NCBI GenBank assembly: GCA_003586115.2
Contig: QVOM02000112.1
Location: 49,598,212-49,662,211, forward strand
DNA: 64,000 nucleotides
Source: Salvator merianae
Lineage: Eukaryota > Chordata > Lepidosauria > Squamata > Teiidae
Direction: 5' to 3'
This document shows positions 22,915 to 34,454 of the stretch, piece after piece. A program made the position numbers and the translations under genes. The notes beneath the pieces are model-generated. The model was given only the letters and a program-made list of their open reading frames with translations, did no database searches and was not told the DNA's origin. Position 1 is the stretch's first letter; every line of letters begins with the position of its first letter.

Positions 22915-23589
22915 AAAAAAAAAAAGTTGAGGCAGTTTAAGTATTAACTTAAACAGTAGTGCAAGCGGTACAAAAAAAAATGACAAAAATCATGAACATA
23001 GTATGTGAATAGGGAAATTTTGTGAAACGCTGACAAACAGTAGCAAACAGCCTACAGATAAAAGAAAAGCTAATGGAACTGGGAGTCTCTCCAAGCAATC
23101 TACCCATTGGTTTACCTGAATCTCTGGAGGATGTTTTGAAACTTTGCATATGTTTTGAAATCCAACTTTCTACTCCCATGTGTACTGTAGAACCAGTTAC
23201 ATTTTATTGACAGCTCCCCCCTCTGTAATTATGTGTGGGTATGCCGTATTTATATTTTTAACTTCTTTTTGATAATTATTTCTACTTTGATATTTGACTC
23301 TGGTCTGCATCAGGGCATGAGGGAATGACCTGAGAGTCACTCCTCAGGCACTGGCCTTAAGATGCCTTTCCTAGGCCCCAGCAAAGGTGCCTTTAATGCT
23401 TAAGGTAAAGTCAGTCAGATCCAAAAGTTGTCTGCTATTCTCTTCTTTTGGTGAGATGTTGGGGTTGAATTTTTGACCCTCTGATTTCTAGGCAGTTTCC
23501 ATATTTCTTAGCTACATCCACTCCCAATCAAAGTATGCAATTTGTGGGAGGGAGGGAGGGAGGGAGGGAGGAAATTGCACTATATCTTA
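22915..23589. other. Unassigned stretch with (GGGA)n
   Basis: A GGGA simple repeat occupies about 23545-23571. The rest is not recognised. Confidence 0.45.
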
Positions 23590-23816
23590 AAATATTACAC
23601 TGGCCAGAGTCTTGGACAAGGACCTAGGAATTCTTGGGTTTGAATCTGCACTCAACCATGGAAGCACACTGGATGATCTTGAGTCAGTTACTACCTCTTA
23701 GCCTAACCTACCTCACCAGTTGTGGTGAAGATGAAATAGAGGAGAGGAGGGAAATGTGCAGTGCTTTTGACTTTTTGGAAGAAAAGTAGGATATAAGTGC
23801 AATATAAACAACCAAA
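23590..23816 (+). mobile_element. tRNA-derived SINE
   Basis: The B box GGGTTTGAATCTGC (about 23637-23650) is followed by a TGGATGATCTTGAGTCAGTT body, AGCCTAACCTACCTCACC and a TAGGATATAAGTGCAATATA tail. The A-box end is decayed. Same family type as the antisense piece at 4485. Confidence 0.7.
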
Positions 23817-23819
23817 TGT

Positions 23820-25690
23820 TCATACCTGCTCAGCAGTTCAAGTGAAATTTACTATCCTTTGGAGTGCATCTGAGTTAAGATCCATGGAAAAAGAAGGAAA
23901 AACAGTTCTGTGATTGAAGCCTTATTAGCATCTGCCCAAGGGATAAAGTATAGATGAGATCTTTTAGGAAACAGGAAGAAGTTCCCCAAGAAATTTGATA
24001 GGCTGGAGTGTGACGGCTGGCTCATTCCGCTTGATAAAGGCTTACCATGGTTGCCTGGAAGGAATCATAACCATGATAATCATAACCTGGTAGCAAGGAA
24101 GGAATCATAGCCATTATCTGCCCACCAGTTGCCTTGGACTACAAGAAGTGCTGACTACTGTTGCTCAAAGCAGCTGGAGAGCACCAGGCTGGTAGAGGTT
24201 ATGTCCTGTAGTTAGAGTAAAGGTTCCTGTCTTTTCAAATCTGTGCTTTGGTGTATTTTCTAATTCCTGAGTCTTAAAGAAAACTTCTTGTGGGCTAATC
24301 TGTGCACGCACAGAATTGGCCTTTTGGCTAAATGAAACCCAAGAGAGCTTTTTCATTCTTTATTTTTTCAAATCTGACACACAGTTTGCATGCTTGATTT
24401 AGAAGAAGAGGCCACGAAATAGAAACTGGACCATGGAACCTAAGCTGGAGGATCTGCAGAAATGCAAACACAAGCCACAATTTTGCTAAGCAGTTTTAAA
24501 ATATTTCATCCAGTTCAGGACAGCCTTATGACCAGACTAGTTTAGTGGATAAATCTAGATCCCAAATGAATGTCATTGCCAGGAAAATATTAAAAACAAA
24601 GGGGAGTGCTGATAAATCACTGAGTCAATGTATGTAAATGAAACAGAAGAAAATGTGATACGAGTATCTTGGTCTTCTTAACCTTACACTTGCAGTAATA
24701 ATACAGGAAAATTTAGATGTTCGGAAGTAGTAATGCACTTGTTTGTATTGTGTTAATTCCAGATTTAAGGTAATCTTTTTTCCCTTTTTTTAAAAATGTG
24801 GTGCTCCCTGAAAAAATTGCCAGTCATTGTTCAGCATTTCTGTTTCTCGGCAAGTTAAGCCTGAAGATGGCACTCTTGAACTGCACAGCTTTGGAGGGAT
24901 GCTCAGATTAAGGATTACTCAGAGCAGGAAATCTTTGAAAAACAGGATATCTTGGGGAGGTCCAACTTATGTAGGAACAACTACAGCAGTGTTCAAACAG
25001 AACAACCACATCAGACGCCGACAGCATGACTTACTGATATTTATATGCTGAGGGTTATACTTCTTCCAAATGCTAGCTGAAACCATTCATTACTATTGAA
25101 ATTACTGTTGTTATAAGCTAAATGCAGTTTTAAGTAACCACAGTAAAAATGGAAATGCTTTCATCTTGTTTCTGAACTTTGTAGCCCCAAATTTAAATTA
25201 TATAATTCCTTATATGATAAGAAAGAAGCCTAGGGGAGATCCTTACTATTATTTTCTTTCCAAAGTCTGTTGTTCTAGAAATCTGGATTAGCATTGCAAA
25301 GGGTGTGCTCAGACTGCTGAAGTACATATACAGAATTGGGAAGAGCAGTTGGAACAGAGTTGAAATATATTGTTTTAGTCAGGCTCCCCACATCTGCATT
25401 TTTTTAAAAAAAAAATGGTTATTTTGTTCTGGTTCTTCTTATTCATGGTGGTATACAAAATATGCCTCCCACAGTTCATGAGAAAGAGGGGGGAAAGGGC
25501 CAGCATCAAGAATCAGGATGTCTCCAGGAAGGGGGAGTCTCTGAGGGGGTCACATCCAACAAGGGACACCGTGTGGCAGCACCTTCACTTACTGCAGTGA
25601 AGCAATCATCTCTCTGAAAGAGAGAGGTATTCTCCATAATCCTGGAATGATCACGAAGGAAGAGCTTCTGAACCCAAAAGATTTCTTCCA
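23820..25690. other. Unassigned stretch
   Basis: The longest low-repeat stretch of the first half. Frames such as 24827-25051 (74 codons) have no recognised similarity. It may be unique host DNA. Confidence 0.4.
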
Positions 25691-26200
25691 GTGTTTGTTT
25701 CAGTCACAATCAGTCAGATGATTGTGGTACAATTTGCAGTTAGAGAAAATACACCGTATCATCCATTCTCACTGGCTAGAATTTCAATGAAGGAATCTTC
25801 CTTGTATATTTACGGCTTGTCTTCACTTATGCAGTGGAGAAGAGATGCCTTGGTGAAATTACCCATGCTATGGTTGGTCAGAATGATGGATCTTGCCAAG
25901 ATAGATAAACTGATAACTTTTTTGAGAAATAAGACAGTTGATAAGTTTTATAGAAACTGGAAACCCTTTATGGACCTTCTGCAAGAATTGGAAAGTGGGC
26001 TTGTGATTGCTGGACTTGAAGAATGATGAGGGAAGAAGACAATCGGTAGAGGAAAAGAACTGAAAGTGATCAGGAGGGGCAAGAAACATGAAACATAGAA
26101 GAAACTTTGAAAGGAGGAGGAAGTTAATAACAAAACATTAGTGTACAAATGTTTGAGTATAATGTAAATTTATATGTTTAAAACAACAGAAAAAGAAAGA
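25691..26200 (+). pseudogene. L1-type LINE 3' end
   Basis: The frame 25691-26026 ends with the C-terminus of an L1-like ORF2: MLWLVRMMDLAKIDKLITFL, then RNKTVDKFYRNWKPFMDLLQ. The W-PF/LMD-L pattern is usual at L1 ORF2 ends. An A-rich 3' segment runs to about 26200. The last 280 bp closely match the copy at 42838-43125, so both come from one subfamily. The rest of ORF2 is missing (5' truncation). Confidence 0.7.
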
Positions 26201-26234
26201 AATTACTCATGCTGGCAGTGGTCTGGAAGACTTA

Positions 26235-26361
26235 CGGCCTTTTTGCACTTCCTGTTAGAACTACCTATCTGGGGACTGCCATAGTCTGCTGCACTAGCAT
26301 GCAGATGGCGGGCCCCTATTCCGTGTAATAATTTGGAATAAGGCCCTGAGCAGAATCGTTG
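26235..26361. mobile_element. Short MITE of the 180-bp type, group A2, decayed
   Basis: CGGCCTTTTTGCACTTCC at the left and GAGCAGAATCGTTG at the right are decayed inverted ends. GCACTAGCATGCAGATGGC and ATAATTTGGAATAAGGCC match 38549-38728. TTA is on the left, TCA on the right. Confidence 0.6.
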
Positions 26362-26364
26362 TCA

Positions 26365-26735
26365 CGATTCTAGTCTGTCCCTGTCACTCCTGTTCTTCCT
26401 TTGGCTTGTGGACTCAATATTGTACCCAAACATGGATTACGCTTTTGGATGATATGACAGAAATATCAGTTTCCCCTTCATTATAGATTCCATCCACTTT
26501 TTTCCTCTGCTCTTCTTCTTTACCAACATCCATTCCTTAAGCCTTATAGGTGACTCCTGGCACCAGAGCTTCAGGAGATGGCACAGAGACACTTGCCAGC
26601 TGCCCCAATGTGGCTACCACTTCTAGGCAGCACGGTGCTTCAAGGGGAACCTTCCCAGCAGCTGTGTTGTTTCTGGGCCCATGAGTCCTCCAGTGAGCAG
26701 AAAACGGCCAACTTCTGGCTAGGTTTCCAGTAATA
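26365..26735. other. Unassigned stretch
   Basis: No recognised feature. Confidence 0.4.
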
Positions 26736-26739
26736 CACT

Positions 26740-26835
26740 GTATTTAAGTATTTATTTATATTTCTATCCTGCCCTATACCCAAAGGTCTCTGGGTGGGTC
26801 ACAATAAAATAATTATAAATGTAGATAAAATGGGT
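26740..26835 (-). mobile_element. L2-like LINE 3' tip, antisense
   Basis: TATTTATTTATATTTCTATC, CTGCCCTATACCC and CTCTGGGTGGGTCACAATAA match the 3' ends of other antisense L2 copies (46190, 30640). Confidence 0.55.
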
Positions 26836-26839
26836 TGAC

Positions 26840-27607
26840 TAAAACAGGGACAGTGCCTGTATGGGGAGGCGATGCTGTTCCCTCAGCCGAAGGGCAGGGC
26901 AAAGAGGTGTATCTCCCCCTTCTGTGTTTTCATACAGGGCAGGGAAGGCAACATTAACCACCACAGCTGCCACTGAAGTCACTTGAAGTCAACCCCCCAA
27001 GTGAGTTGGAGTGGCTCAGGAGTCAGTAAGAGGGGGGCACATGTGTCCACAGAGCCCCTGGGGCATCCAGATGTGCGGATGCTCGGCTCCTACATTGTGG
27101 ATGGGTGGGTGTCCTTGACACCCCTGTGGATTCTGCCTAAGTCTCTCTAAGTTTTTATGGACTTCCAGGTGAGAACAGGACATGCAGGGATGAATAGGGA
27201 TAAACAGAATCTCTACCACAGTTCTTGCTATCCTTCCTCGTTTGCTGTTTCTGACTTTTCACACATAGCATCCAGCTGCTTCTGTTCCTTCTTCCTTAAT
27301 CTCCACTGCATTTGTATGTTTCTTGATCCTTGCATTTGGCTTTCCCTTTAAGTCTCATCATTCAAAATGTTTCCTCAGATACACCCATAGTTTTGCATTG
27401 CTATTACTATACACATGCAGCTTGCCTATATAGGTCTGTCCCTAGGCACTTCACTCCATGCATCTGACGAAGCAGGCTTAGCCCACGAAACTTCTTTCTC
27501 TCTGTTTGTTTCTAAGGTGCTACTAGACCCCCTTCCTCAGATATCTATGTTAACCACTTCATGCACCTTTTGAGTCCTTTTTTATTTTTGCTGCTTCTAA
27601 GGCTGCC
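26840..27607. other. Unassigned stretch
   Basis: No recognised coding or repeat family. Confidence 0.4.
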
Positions 27608-27610
27608 TTT

Positions 27611-27918
27611 GGGCTTGTTCGCACTTTTCATTACTGTGCGTGCAGACGCTCACTAGTGAAGTATGTCCACACTTTGCTAGCTCCCAGTACACAGCGTTTG
27701 CACCTTCTTCTGGGTTGTGGCTTCACAGTCATACTGTGTCCATAGTCACCATGGCAGTGGACAGATATTTCCTCAGCCACTATCATTATGCGGGCAGTCA
27801 GCGTTCACACTATAAGTGCTGGAAGCCCATTTCCAGAATGTTCCAGCCCTAGCAGTGTGAATGGCGGCCACACTGTGAAGTCTGTTCCATCTTGGAACAT
27901 TCCAAGATGGAAAGGCCC
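27611..27918. mobile_element. MITE-like DNA element, group A, with TTT duplication
   Basis: Left end GGGCTTGTTCGCACTTTTC; right end GATGGAAAGGCCC. TTT flanks both sides (27608-27610 and 27919-27921). The body is shared with 850-1920. Confidence 0.75.
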
Positions 27919-27921
27919 TTT

Positions 27922-28294
27922 TTTGTGTGTGCTTCACTAGCACCTTGGTATTTCCAAGGAGAACAATCATGGAAGCAGCAGGCAGACACAGGTAATTGAT
28001 CCAACAATAAAACAAGCCAGACTACTATTCTGTCAACATCTAGATTCTTGAAACAAAGCCATTATCTCAGCCCTGCCAGTTGAAGGATGTTGTCAGGCAC
28101 TGAACAAGTCTGTTAGGAGAGATAATTCCACAAGTGGAAGCCTCCACTGAAAAGACCCTTGCTTTTCAGATTACAGGCAGTAAGGAAATGCAGAGAAACC
28201 TTGTTCTCGTCTACCTAAACTGAGACTTATTTTATTGCACTGCTTTAAAATGGTAAAATCAAATGTTTTAATTATGTAACATTCTGGATAAGTT
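27922..28294. other. Unassigned stretch
   Basis: No recognised feature. Confidence 0.4.
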
Positions 28295-28720
28295 CCCCAA
28301 AACCTTGCTGCCCTTGAAAGCAGTTCAGAAAGTAGAGCTAATGCAAAATGCTGCTGCAAGGCCTTTATAAGGTCTCTGAAATGGGAAAACTTTAAACTTG
28401 CTTGCCAGTATGGGCAGCCCATATGTTTCTCAGCCCAATTCCAGGGTGCTGATTTGGGCCTTTAAAACTGTAAACAGCTGGGGACCATGATATCTGCTCG
28501 AACACTTCTGCCTATACATTGCAGCCCAGGGTTTTTTGATCAGGTTCTTTTCTACTGCTTGATGAGTAAAAACTAAGGACAGGGCCTTTTCAGCAGTGGC
28601 TTTCTGATTGTGAAATCACTTCCCAGAAGGCTATCTGGTACCTGGTTTGATTTCCTTCAGGCACTGGGTAAAAACAGCTATACTCCCAGCTGTTTAAATA
28701 TGATTTTTATTTTAGAAAAA
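28295..28720 (+). pseudogene. L2-like LINE 3' end
   Basis: The sense strand carries a decayed L2 ORF2 C-terminal region (AGTAGAGCTAATGCAAAATG and CTGCTGCAAGGCC, equivalent to LVQ-AAAR), then TTAAAACTGTAAACAGCTGG and the GGGCCTTTTCAGCAGTGGC segment typical of L2 before the 3' untranslated end. It finishes near TTTTTATTTTAG. Frames are broken. Confidence 0.65.
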
Positions 28721-28724
28721 CTCA

Positions 28725-30638
28725 TTGTAAGCTCCTCCCCTTTCATTCTGCAAATTTCTTTCAGAACGAGGAAATATTGCATGTTTGTTTGCCACATCTT
28801 CTGTGGCAGAGATAGCTTGCGCATGCTTCAGACAAGTTACCCCATTATCAGGATGCATCCCACCCTTGTGGAGATACAGGAAAGACATGAAACTAGCCAA
28901 AATATGTTTTTCTCTGTGATGGTAGATGAAAGATTCAGGGCATCCAGTCATGTAAATATTGAGCATTATCTAGATTTAGCCCTGTCTATCTTCAGGCCCA
29001 TTTTGTACCAAGTGATTAAAATAAAATGTTTTAATGAGTTTTGCCATACAGTTTATTGAGAAGTTTTCAGGGAAAGTATCTGCTAAGTTTGGTTTTTCAT
29101 ACCTTCTCACTTCTATGCTATAAGTTCAGTTAAACTTAGTTTGTGATTCTGTTGGAAATATTAGTTGTTGTTTTTTTAATACAACTCTTAATGAAAGCTT
29201 TTTGCAAATATTGTCCATAATATAAAGCATTTTTTCTAAGCATTTGTTGCTGCTGCAGTGGCAATGTACTTCACATCGTGAAATGTGAACATTTGCATAG
29301 TTCATATTTCCCAAATATTTCTCCTTGTACCTACTCATTTAGTTGGCACTTCACATATCTGTGTGGTTCAGTTTAACAACCAGATGGAGGAAAGAATTAG
29401 AGATTGTGCTTTGCAAGGACTAATGGTAGCAATGGTTTCTGCTTGTATGTTATGTTAATGGCTGCTTGTTGCTGCGGTTTGTTGAAAAGAAGGATGACAC
29501 TCAGAATGTAAACATACCAAGGACAAAAACATTAAAAAGGCTGAAATGAATGAAAGCCAAATACAAGGCCATCTTCACCTCCTTGACACAGGCAGGGTGA
29601 TGTTTCAATTCTGTGTCTGCCTGCTTTATAATACCTTAATATTAGAACATTCTGAACTCCAGCAGCATTTACTTAACAGAAAAAAATGTGTTGACTTCTT
29701 GAATTGTGCATATTTGATGAACTTCAGTTAAGTAGCTAAGGAGTAAATAGTTCCAAGGAAAAATAAACAACTGTAAACATTTGTTTTATCTCCTTTTCTG
29801 TTTACAGATATGCTAGAAATGTATAAATTTAACTAACAATCTCTCCCTTTCTCTCCTTCCCTCCCTCTCCTTTTCTCATCTAGATGAAACCAGCACAGAG
29901 AATTTTATCCATAATCTTATTAAAGTTAGAACAAATACCACAGAACCAGATTCAAAACCCATGATTATATTTTAAACTAGGTCCAAAACCCACAAGACTT
30001 CAGAAATTACTAGTAAGTCTTTAATGTACTATAGAATCTATTTCTATTCTATAGTAGAATGACTGTTTCTAGAATTCTACAAGAGCTTTTCGGTAATCAG
30101 AGAATCTTAAAGCAAAATTATGATGTGAGCAGTAATTCAACATAAGGTGCAAACACACAGGGCTTTTCTCAACTGCCTCTTTTAGAAAACACACCCCTTC
30201 TGAAGACCAAAACAAAAATAAGCATTCAAACATTAGAAAGACCTACCTCGTTCCTTCACCTCAAAGTCTGGCAATATCTTCCGACTAGCGAAAAGTGCTC
30301 ATCACTGACTGGCTACTGCCTGCCCAATTTTCCAGACTCCTGATTGGTTGCTGATTGGCACACTTGTTTCCATGCTGCAATTGGCTAGATTTTCCTCCTC
30401 TGTCCCCTCCCAATGTGACTGAAAGGAATAGTCACTGATGGTCTTATGATTTCCTGTCAGAGAAAGGGATACTTTTGCAAGGCTTCAACACACGGTAAGA
30501 CATATCTGGCATCCCTGACTCCAGTTTTCCCAGGGGGTGACCCTTTAAGTGTATGTTTGCATTAACAGTGTTACTGATGCATGATGATACTTTTTGTAAA
30601 TTAATATGTAAACATAATGCCAGATTTATTGATCTATT
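28725..30638. other. Unassigned, probably largely unique DNA
   Basis: No repeat family is recognised over almost 2 kb. A strong pyrimidine tract and acceptor-like site at 29838-29883 is listed separately. Confidence 0.4.
29884..30012 (+). other. Weak candidate host exon (splice-site-like edges)
   Basis: A long C/T tract from about 29840 ends in TTTTCTCATCTAG at 29883, a good acceptor shape. CTAGTAAGT at 30010-30018 is a good donor shape. The 129-bp interval has stops in all three frames. One frame starts DETSTENFIHNLI and runs 30 codons to a stop at about 29972-29974. If real, it is a non-coding or terminal exon. I do not recognise the residues. Confidence 0.15.
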
Positions 30639-30639
30639 A

Positions 30640-31320
30640 TTTACATTCATATCTTGCCCTATAGTTTGAGGTCCCAAGGCCAATCATTACAATTAAAATA
30701 CATAAAAGCAAAAGCCAAAATCAGGTAATTCAGTACCGTACACACTGGAGAAGGAATGCTGCCTCTTTAACCAAAGGCAACAATCTGAATATATAGGAGT
30801 GTGGTGCTTGATGCACCTCAAAAGGAAGATCATTCCACAGATTGGGGACTATCACATAGAAGGGCCTCTCATGAGATCCTACCCTTCTTCCTTCTCATGA
30901 TGGTGATACTGTAAGGGGCTTCTCCAAGCCAGTGAGCCAGTTTGGCCTTGTGGTTAGCATGTCAGACTCTTATCTGGAACTCTCCGGGTTTGAATCTGCA
31001 CTCTGCATGAAGCCAGCTGGGGGACCTTGGCCTTGTCACAACTCTGATCTGAGTTCTCACAGCCACACCAATCTCACAAGGTGTCAGTTGTGGGGAGAAG
31101 AACAGAAAGTTTGTCAGCTACTTTGAGTCCCCTCCGGGTGAGAAAAGCGGGGTACAAAAACCTCCTCCTCCTCTTCCTCCTCCTCCTCCTTCCAACAGAT
31201 CTTAGTTCATAGGCAGGTCTCTATGGGAGGAGGCACTCCTTTAGAAATTGGAACCAAGTTAGTTAGGGTGTTATAAATCAAAGTTAAAACCTTGAACTGA
31301 GGTTGTTAGCAAACTGGCAA
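30640..31320 (-). mobile_element. L2-like LINE 3' region, antisense, split by a SINE
   Basis: TCTTGCCCTATAGTTTGAGG begins the antisense 3' end. A GATGCACCTCAAAAGGAAGA segment and the GGAGGAGGCACTCC block then match the L2 at 46190-47300. A SINE (30928-31190) interrupts it, with TCCAA on both sides. Confidence 0.7.
30928..31190 (+). mobile_element. tRNA-derived SINE (Sauria-type) with CCT-rich tail
   Basis: The head TTTGGCCTTGTGGTTAGCAT is A-box-like; CCGGGTTTGAATCTGC contains the B box. The body (CACAAGGTGTCAGTTGTGGG; TACTTTGAGTCCCCTCCGGG; GAAAAGCGGGGTACAAA) and the (CCT)n tail at 31161-31190 fit a common squamate SINE. TCCAA flanks both ends (30923-30927 and 31191-31195), a probable target duplication inside an L2. 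Confidence 0.8.
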
Positions 31321-31324
31321 ACAG

Positions 31325-32275
31325 TACAATGCCTTCATCCAGTAGTATTTTTTCCTTGTACTTGAAGTGTCTATAATAAAATACTATCTAGAATCAAATG
31401 TGTAATTATCTCAAGCATAAAGAAAAATGTAGAACTATTCACTAGCCTAGACTTATAAATACTCTTTTTTAAAATTGACAATTTATATATTTACATAAGA
31501 TATCTTCTCCTCGTCCTCCCCTCCCTTCATCTCCAATGCCAGTAAAACTATTTAGACTGGTGGGCAGATCTTCAATGAAATAAACTTCCATTCTTTTCAA
31601 AGTAGTCTTGGGGGATGCTTTGTGTTAGAGTGCGCATTTCTTTGTGCGGAAGACTGATGAGTCGTTCCCGTGAAGTAGAAAAAATAAACTCTGTGAGTAG
31701 CAGAGTTGACTACAAAGCTCAGTCTTTATTGTTGCTTAGTTCCATAGTAAAAATATCTAAGTAGGATAAAATACAGTTGAACTGCACATTATGGTAGCAG
31801 TATTAGAATATCTTCAGTAAAGTAAAATTAGGAAACATGGTTACAAGAGTTGCAATCATTGTCACATAGTCACACATAATAATAATCAGCTCATAATGAA
31901 TGAAGGAATGAATGAATTATAGCATCCATCTATAAAGGACTCATATAGCATCACATCATTGTTATTGTAATACATTGTTATTGAATAGATAAGCTCTCAA
32001 ACTAAGGTTCTCACGGATAGGAAATACTGTTATCTGTAACATACTAGCCATAACAATTCTATGAAGCTGGATGTTGACTACTTCAGTAACTTTCCATTCA
32101 GCATAAACAAAATAACTGTAGTACAGGAAACAGGAAATTGTTAAGACTAGAGAATACTGGCATTAGCTTATGGCTAATACAGAATCCATATTCTAACACT
32201 TTGAACATCTTGTGTGAAGTATGACGCTTCTTTGTTTCAGCTGTCAACAAGGATAGCCAAATAAGTGAAACTGGC
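31325..32275. other. Unassigned stretch
   Basis: AT-rich, with no recognised element or frame. Confidence 0.4.
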
Positions 32276-32278
32276 TTA

Positions 32279-32722
32279 CAGTGGTACCTTGGTACTCAAC
32301 GCATTTTGGCATGAACTTTTTGTCTTGGTACTCATCATTTGGTCCTCAACGCGCAAGCTAGAACTTGTCGGTGCAGGTTGCCTCGTGACTGGCTACCTTT
32401 TCCAGCCAAAACAAAGGGTCACGTGTTAGTCACGCGGTAGCTCTTGCTCTGTGCACATCCCTTGAGGTCTAATCATGACTTCTGTGGTCATTTTATGTAT
32501 TTAGTCTAAGTGCTGCACAGGTATTTATTAATTTTTAGGTTTATTTCTCATGTAAAGTAATGATATAGAACCCTATCTTTTTACATATTGCCTTAAAAAT
32601 GTGCATTATCTTTGGTTTGGGAATGCATTAAATTTATTTACATGATTCCTTATGGGAAAAATTCATTTCATACTCATCGTGCCTCCCAGAACTAATTAAC
32701 GATGAGTACCAAGGTATGACTG
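32279..32722. mobile_element. Tigger/pogo-like non-autonomous element with TA duplication
   Basis: The left end CAGTGGTACCTTGGTACTCA and the inverse of the right end, CAGTCATACCTTGGTACTCA, are inverted repeats typical of Tigger-like MITEs. TA lies on both sides (32277-32278 and 32723-32724). No transposase frame is present in the 444 bp. Confidence 0.85.
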
Positions 32723-32887
32723 TATTTCTCTGGAGTGTCTGCATATATTTTACCTTACCTTGTAATGTGTAGTCAAAAGAGGAGCCTGTAGAAAATGCTG
32801 GATGAGTATTTAGAACTATCTTCTCCAGCAAGGTAATGTTCAGGGTGAATTTCTTCCACCTTTTTTCTTCTGGTACACAGTGATTAA

Positions 32888-33362
32888 GGCTGGGTTTGCA
32901 CTTACCAGCCTTGTATGGTATAACAATATCATACGAGGCTGGTAAAGACCCTGTGTGCTGGCAGTCATCCACACTTCAAGTGCTGGAAAAAACCCATACT
33001 GGGCCAGCAGCATTCGAAGTGCAGATGGCCGGGGCAGGACAGGCTGGGTTGCCATGGCAATGCCTGTGGCAACATCTGGCGTGAGCTCAGATGCTGCCAT
33101 GGTGATCCAAATGCTGTGCATGACTGCACAGCCACGGTCACATCACCATTCCTACTTGCTGGCCACACCCAGAAGAGGGTGTGGATGCAGCATCCAGGAG
33201 CAAGCTCTTGGCAAGTGTGTGGACTGTTTTTTAGCAGTCCACTACTGGATGGCTTCGGGGAGGCTGTGGCAACTTCTGATGAGTTGCTGCAGCTGCCCAG
33301 TGTGGATGCGGCTCACCAGTGACTGAATTGACGCTCACTAAGAGGTAAGTGTGAATGGGCCC
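32888..33362. mobile_element. MITE-like DNA element, group A
   Basis: Left end GGCTGGGTTTGCACTTACC; right end GGTAAGTGTGAATGGGCCC; both form 19-bp inverted repeats with four mismatches. Flanking triplets are TAA and AAA. The 123-codon frame inside is a chance frame. Confidence 0.7.
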
Positions 33363-33364
33363 AA

Positions 33365-33555
33365 ATACTCTTTAGACTGAGCAACCCATTAATGGATGAA
33401 CATCTAAAAGGTTCATTATCACTTAGGCCTTAAGCTTTGGTGTTAAGTGACCTCTAAATGTTCCTAGATTCACAAGTCCCATCAGTCCCAAACTATGAAA
33501 ACAGTGCTATTTACAGAATGGAAAGAAACTTTGAAAGAACTGGAGGGATGAATTT
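33365..33555. other. Short unassigned stretch
   Basis: No recognised feature. Confidence 0.3.
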
Positions 33556-33559
33556 CTGC

Positions 33560-34275
33560 AAACAAGACTGGAATTAATAGCCTCATACAAATATAGTGTC
33601 TGAACTTAAGGAAATGGCTTCAGCTGCACTAGATAATTTTATTAGCAATCAAAATAATATCAGTATGTTTGATAATGAAGTCCAGGCCTTACAAAATCAG
33701 CTCATTGACATGCAAAACAGGCAAAGCAGCTGCAATCTGTGCTGGAGCCCCCCCCCCCCCGAATTGAAAGGCACAAATACAGCTGCATCAAGTAGTGGGC
33801 TGACCTGATCCTTGGCATAGAGATTGCTCTCCCAGAGCTTCATAGAGTGTATGCAAGTGTGTGCTAACCAATGAAGTCCAATGAAGTCCACTGAGAAACT
33901 GTAAGCTTTTACAAAAATGAGTTAGTATATAGAGCCCTCTGAAGCTTGGATCAAATTATGATTGATAGAAGCAAAATATTGGTACTATAAGATATAGTCC
34001 CAGACACTCTATTCTTGAAAAACATCTTGAGACACACAAAATTGAAATTTTGCTGGATCTATCCAGTCTCACTGCTAGTTGCGCATCATGAGAGAAGACT
34101 CACAGCCACTACAGCTGATGAAGCGCCAAAAAATATGCAAGATCACAACCTCTCTAATCCCTGGGAAGAAAATGACCAAGCAAACCCTGCAGTCCTACAA
34201 ATAGATCCTCAGCAAAGATGGCAAGCACGGGCTCAAAGAATCAAGGAGTCTAAGTCTCCACTGATCTGATGCTGA
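33560..34275 (+). pseudogene. L1-type LINE ORF1 remnant
   Basis: The frame 33596-33808 starts ELKEMASAALDNFISNQNNI and has heptad-like coiled-coil content, as in L1 ORF1p. The frame 34015-34269 has a C-terminal segment with HHERRLTATTADEAPKNMQD, like the ORF1p C-terminal domain (H-GRRLTA-T--EA). The two parts are in different frames, and a C-run (about 33750-33760) lies between them. The ORF2 endonuclease follows at 35420 after a DNA-element insertion. Confidence 0.6.
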
Positions 34276-34454
34276 TAAAACTTTCCCAGAAATCTTCAGA
34301 AATGACAAATCCAAACAATACTACATATAAAGTTTTCAGTTTTTATAAACATTACTTTCAAAGGTCATAGCATAGATTAGGGTTTCAAGCAGATTTTCTC
34401 TAAGAGCATGTAATATGTATTGGATGTTGATAATAAAGTATATTATGAGGCAAT

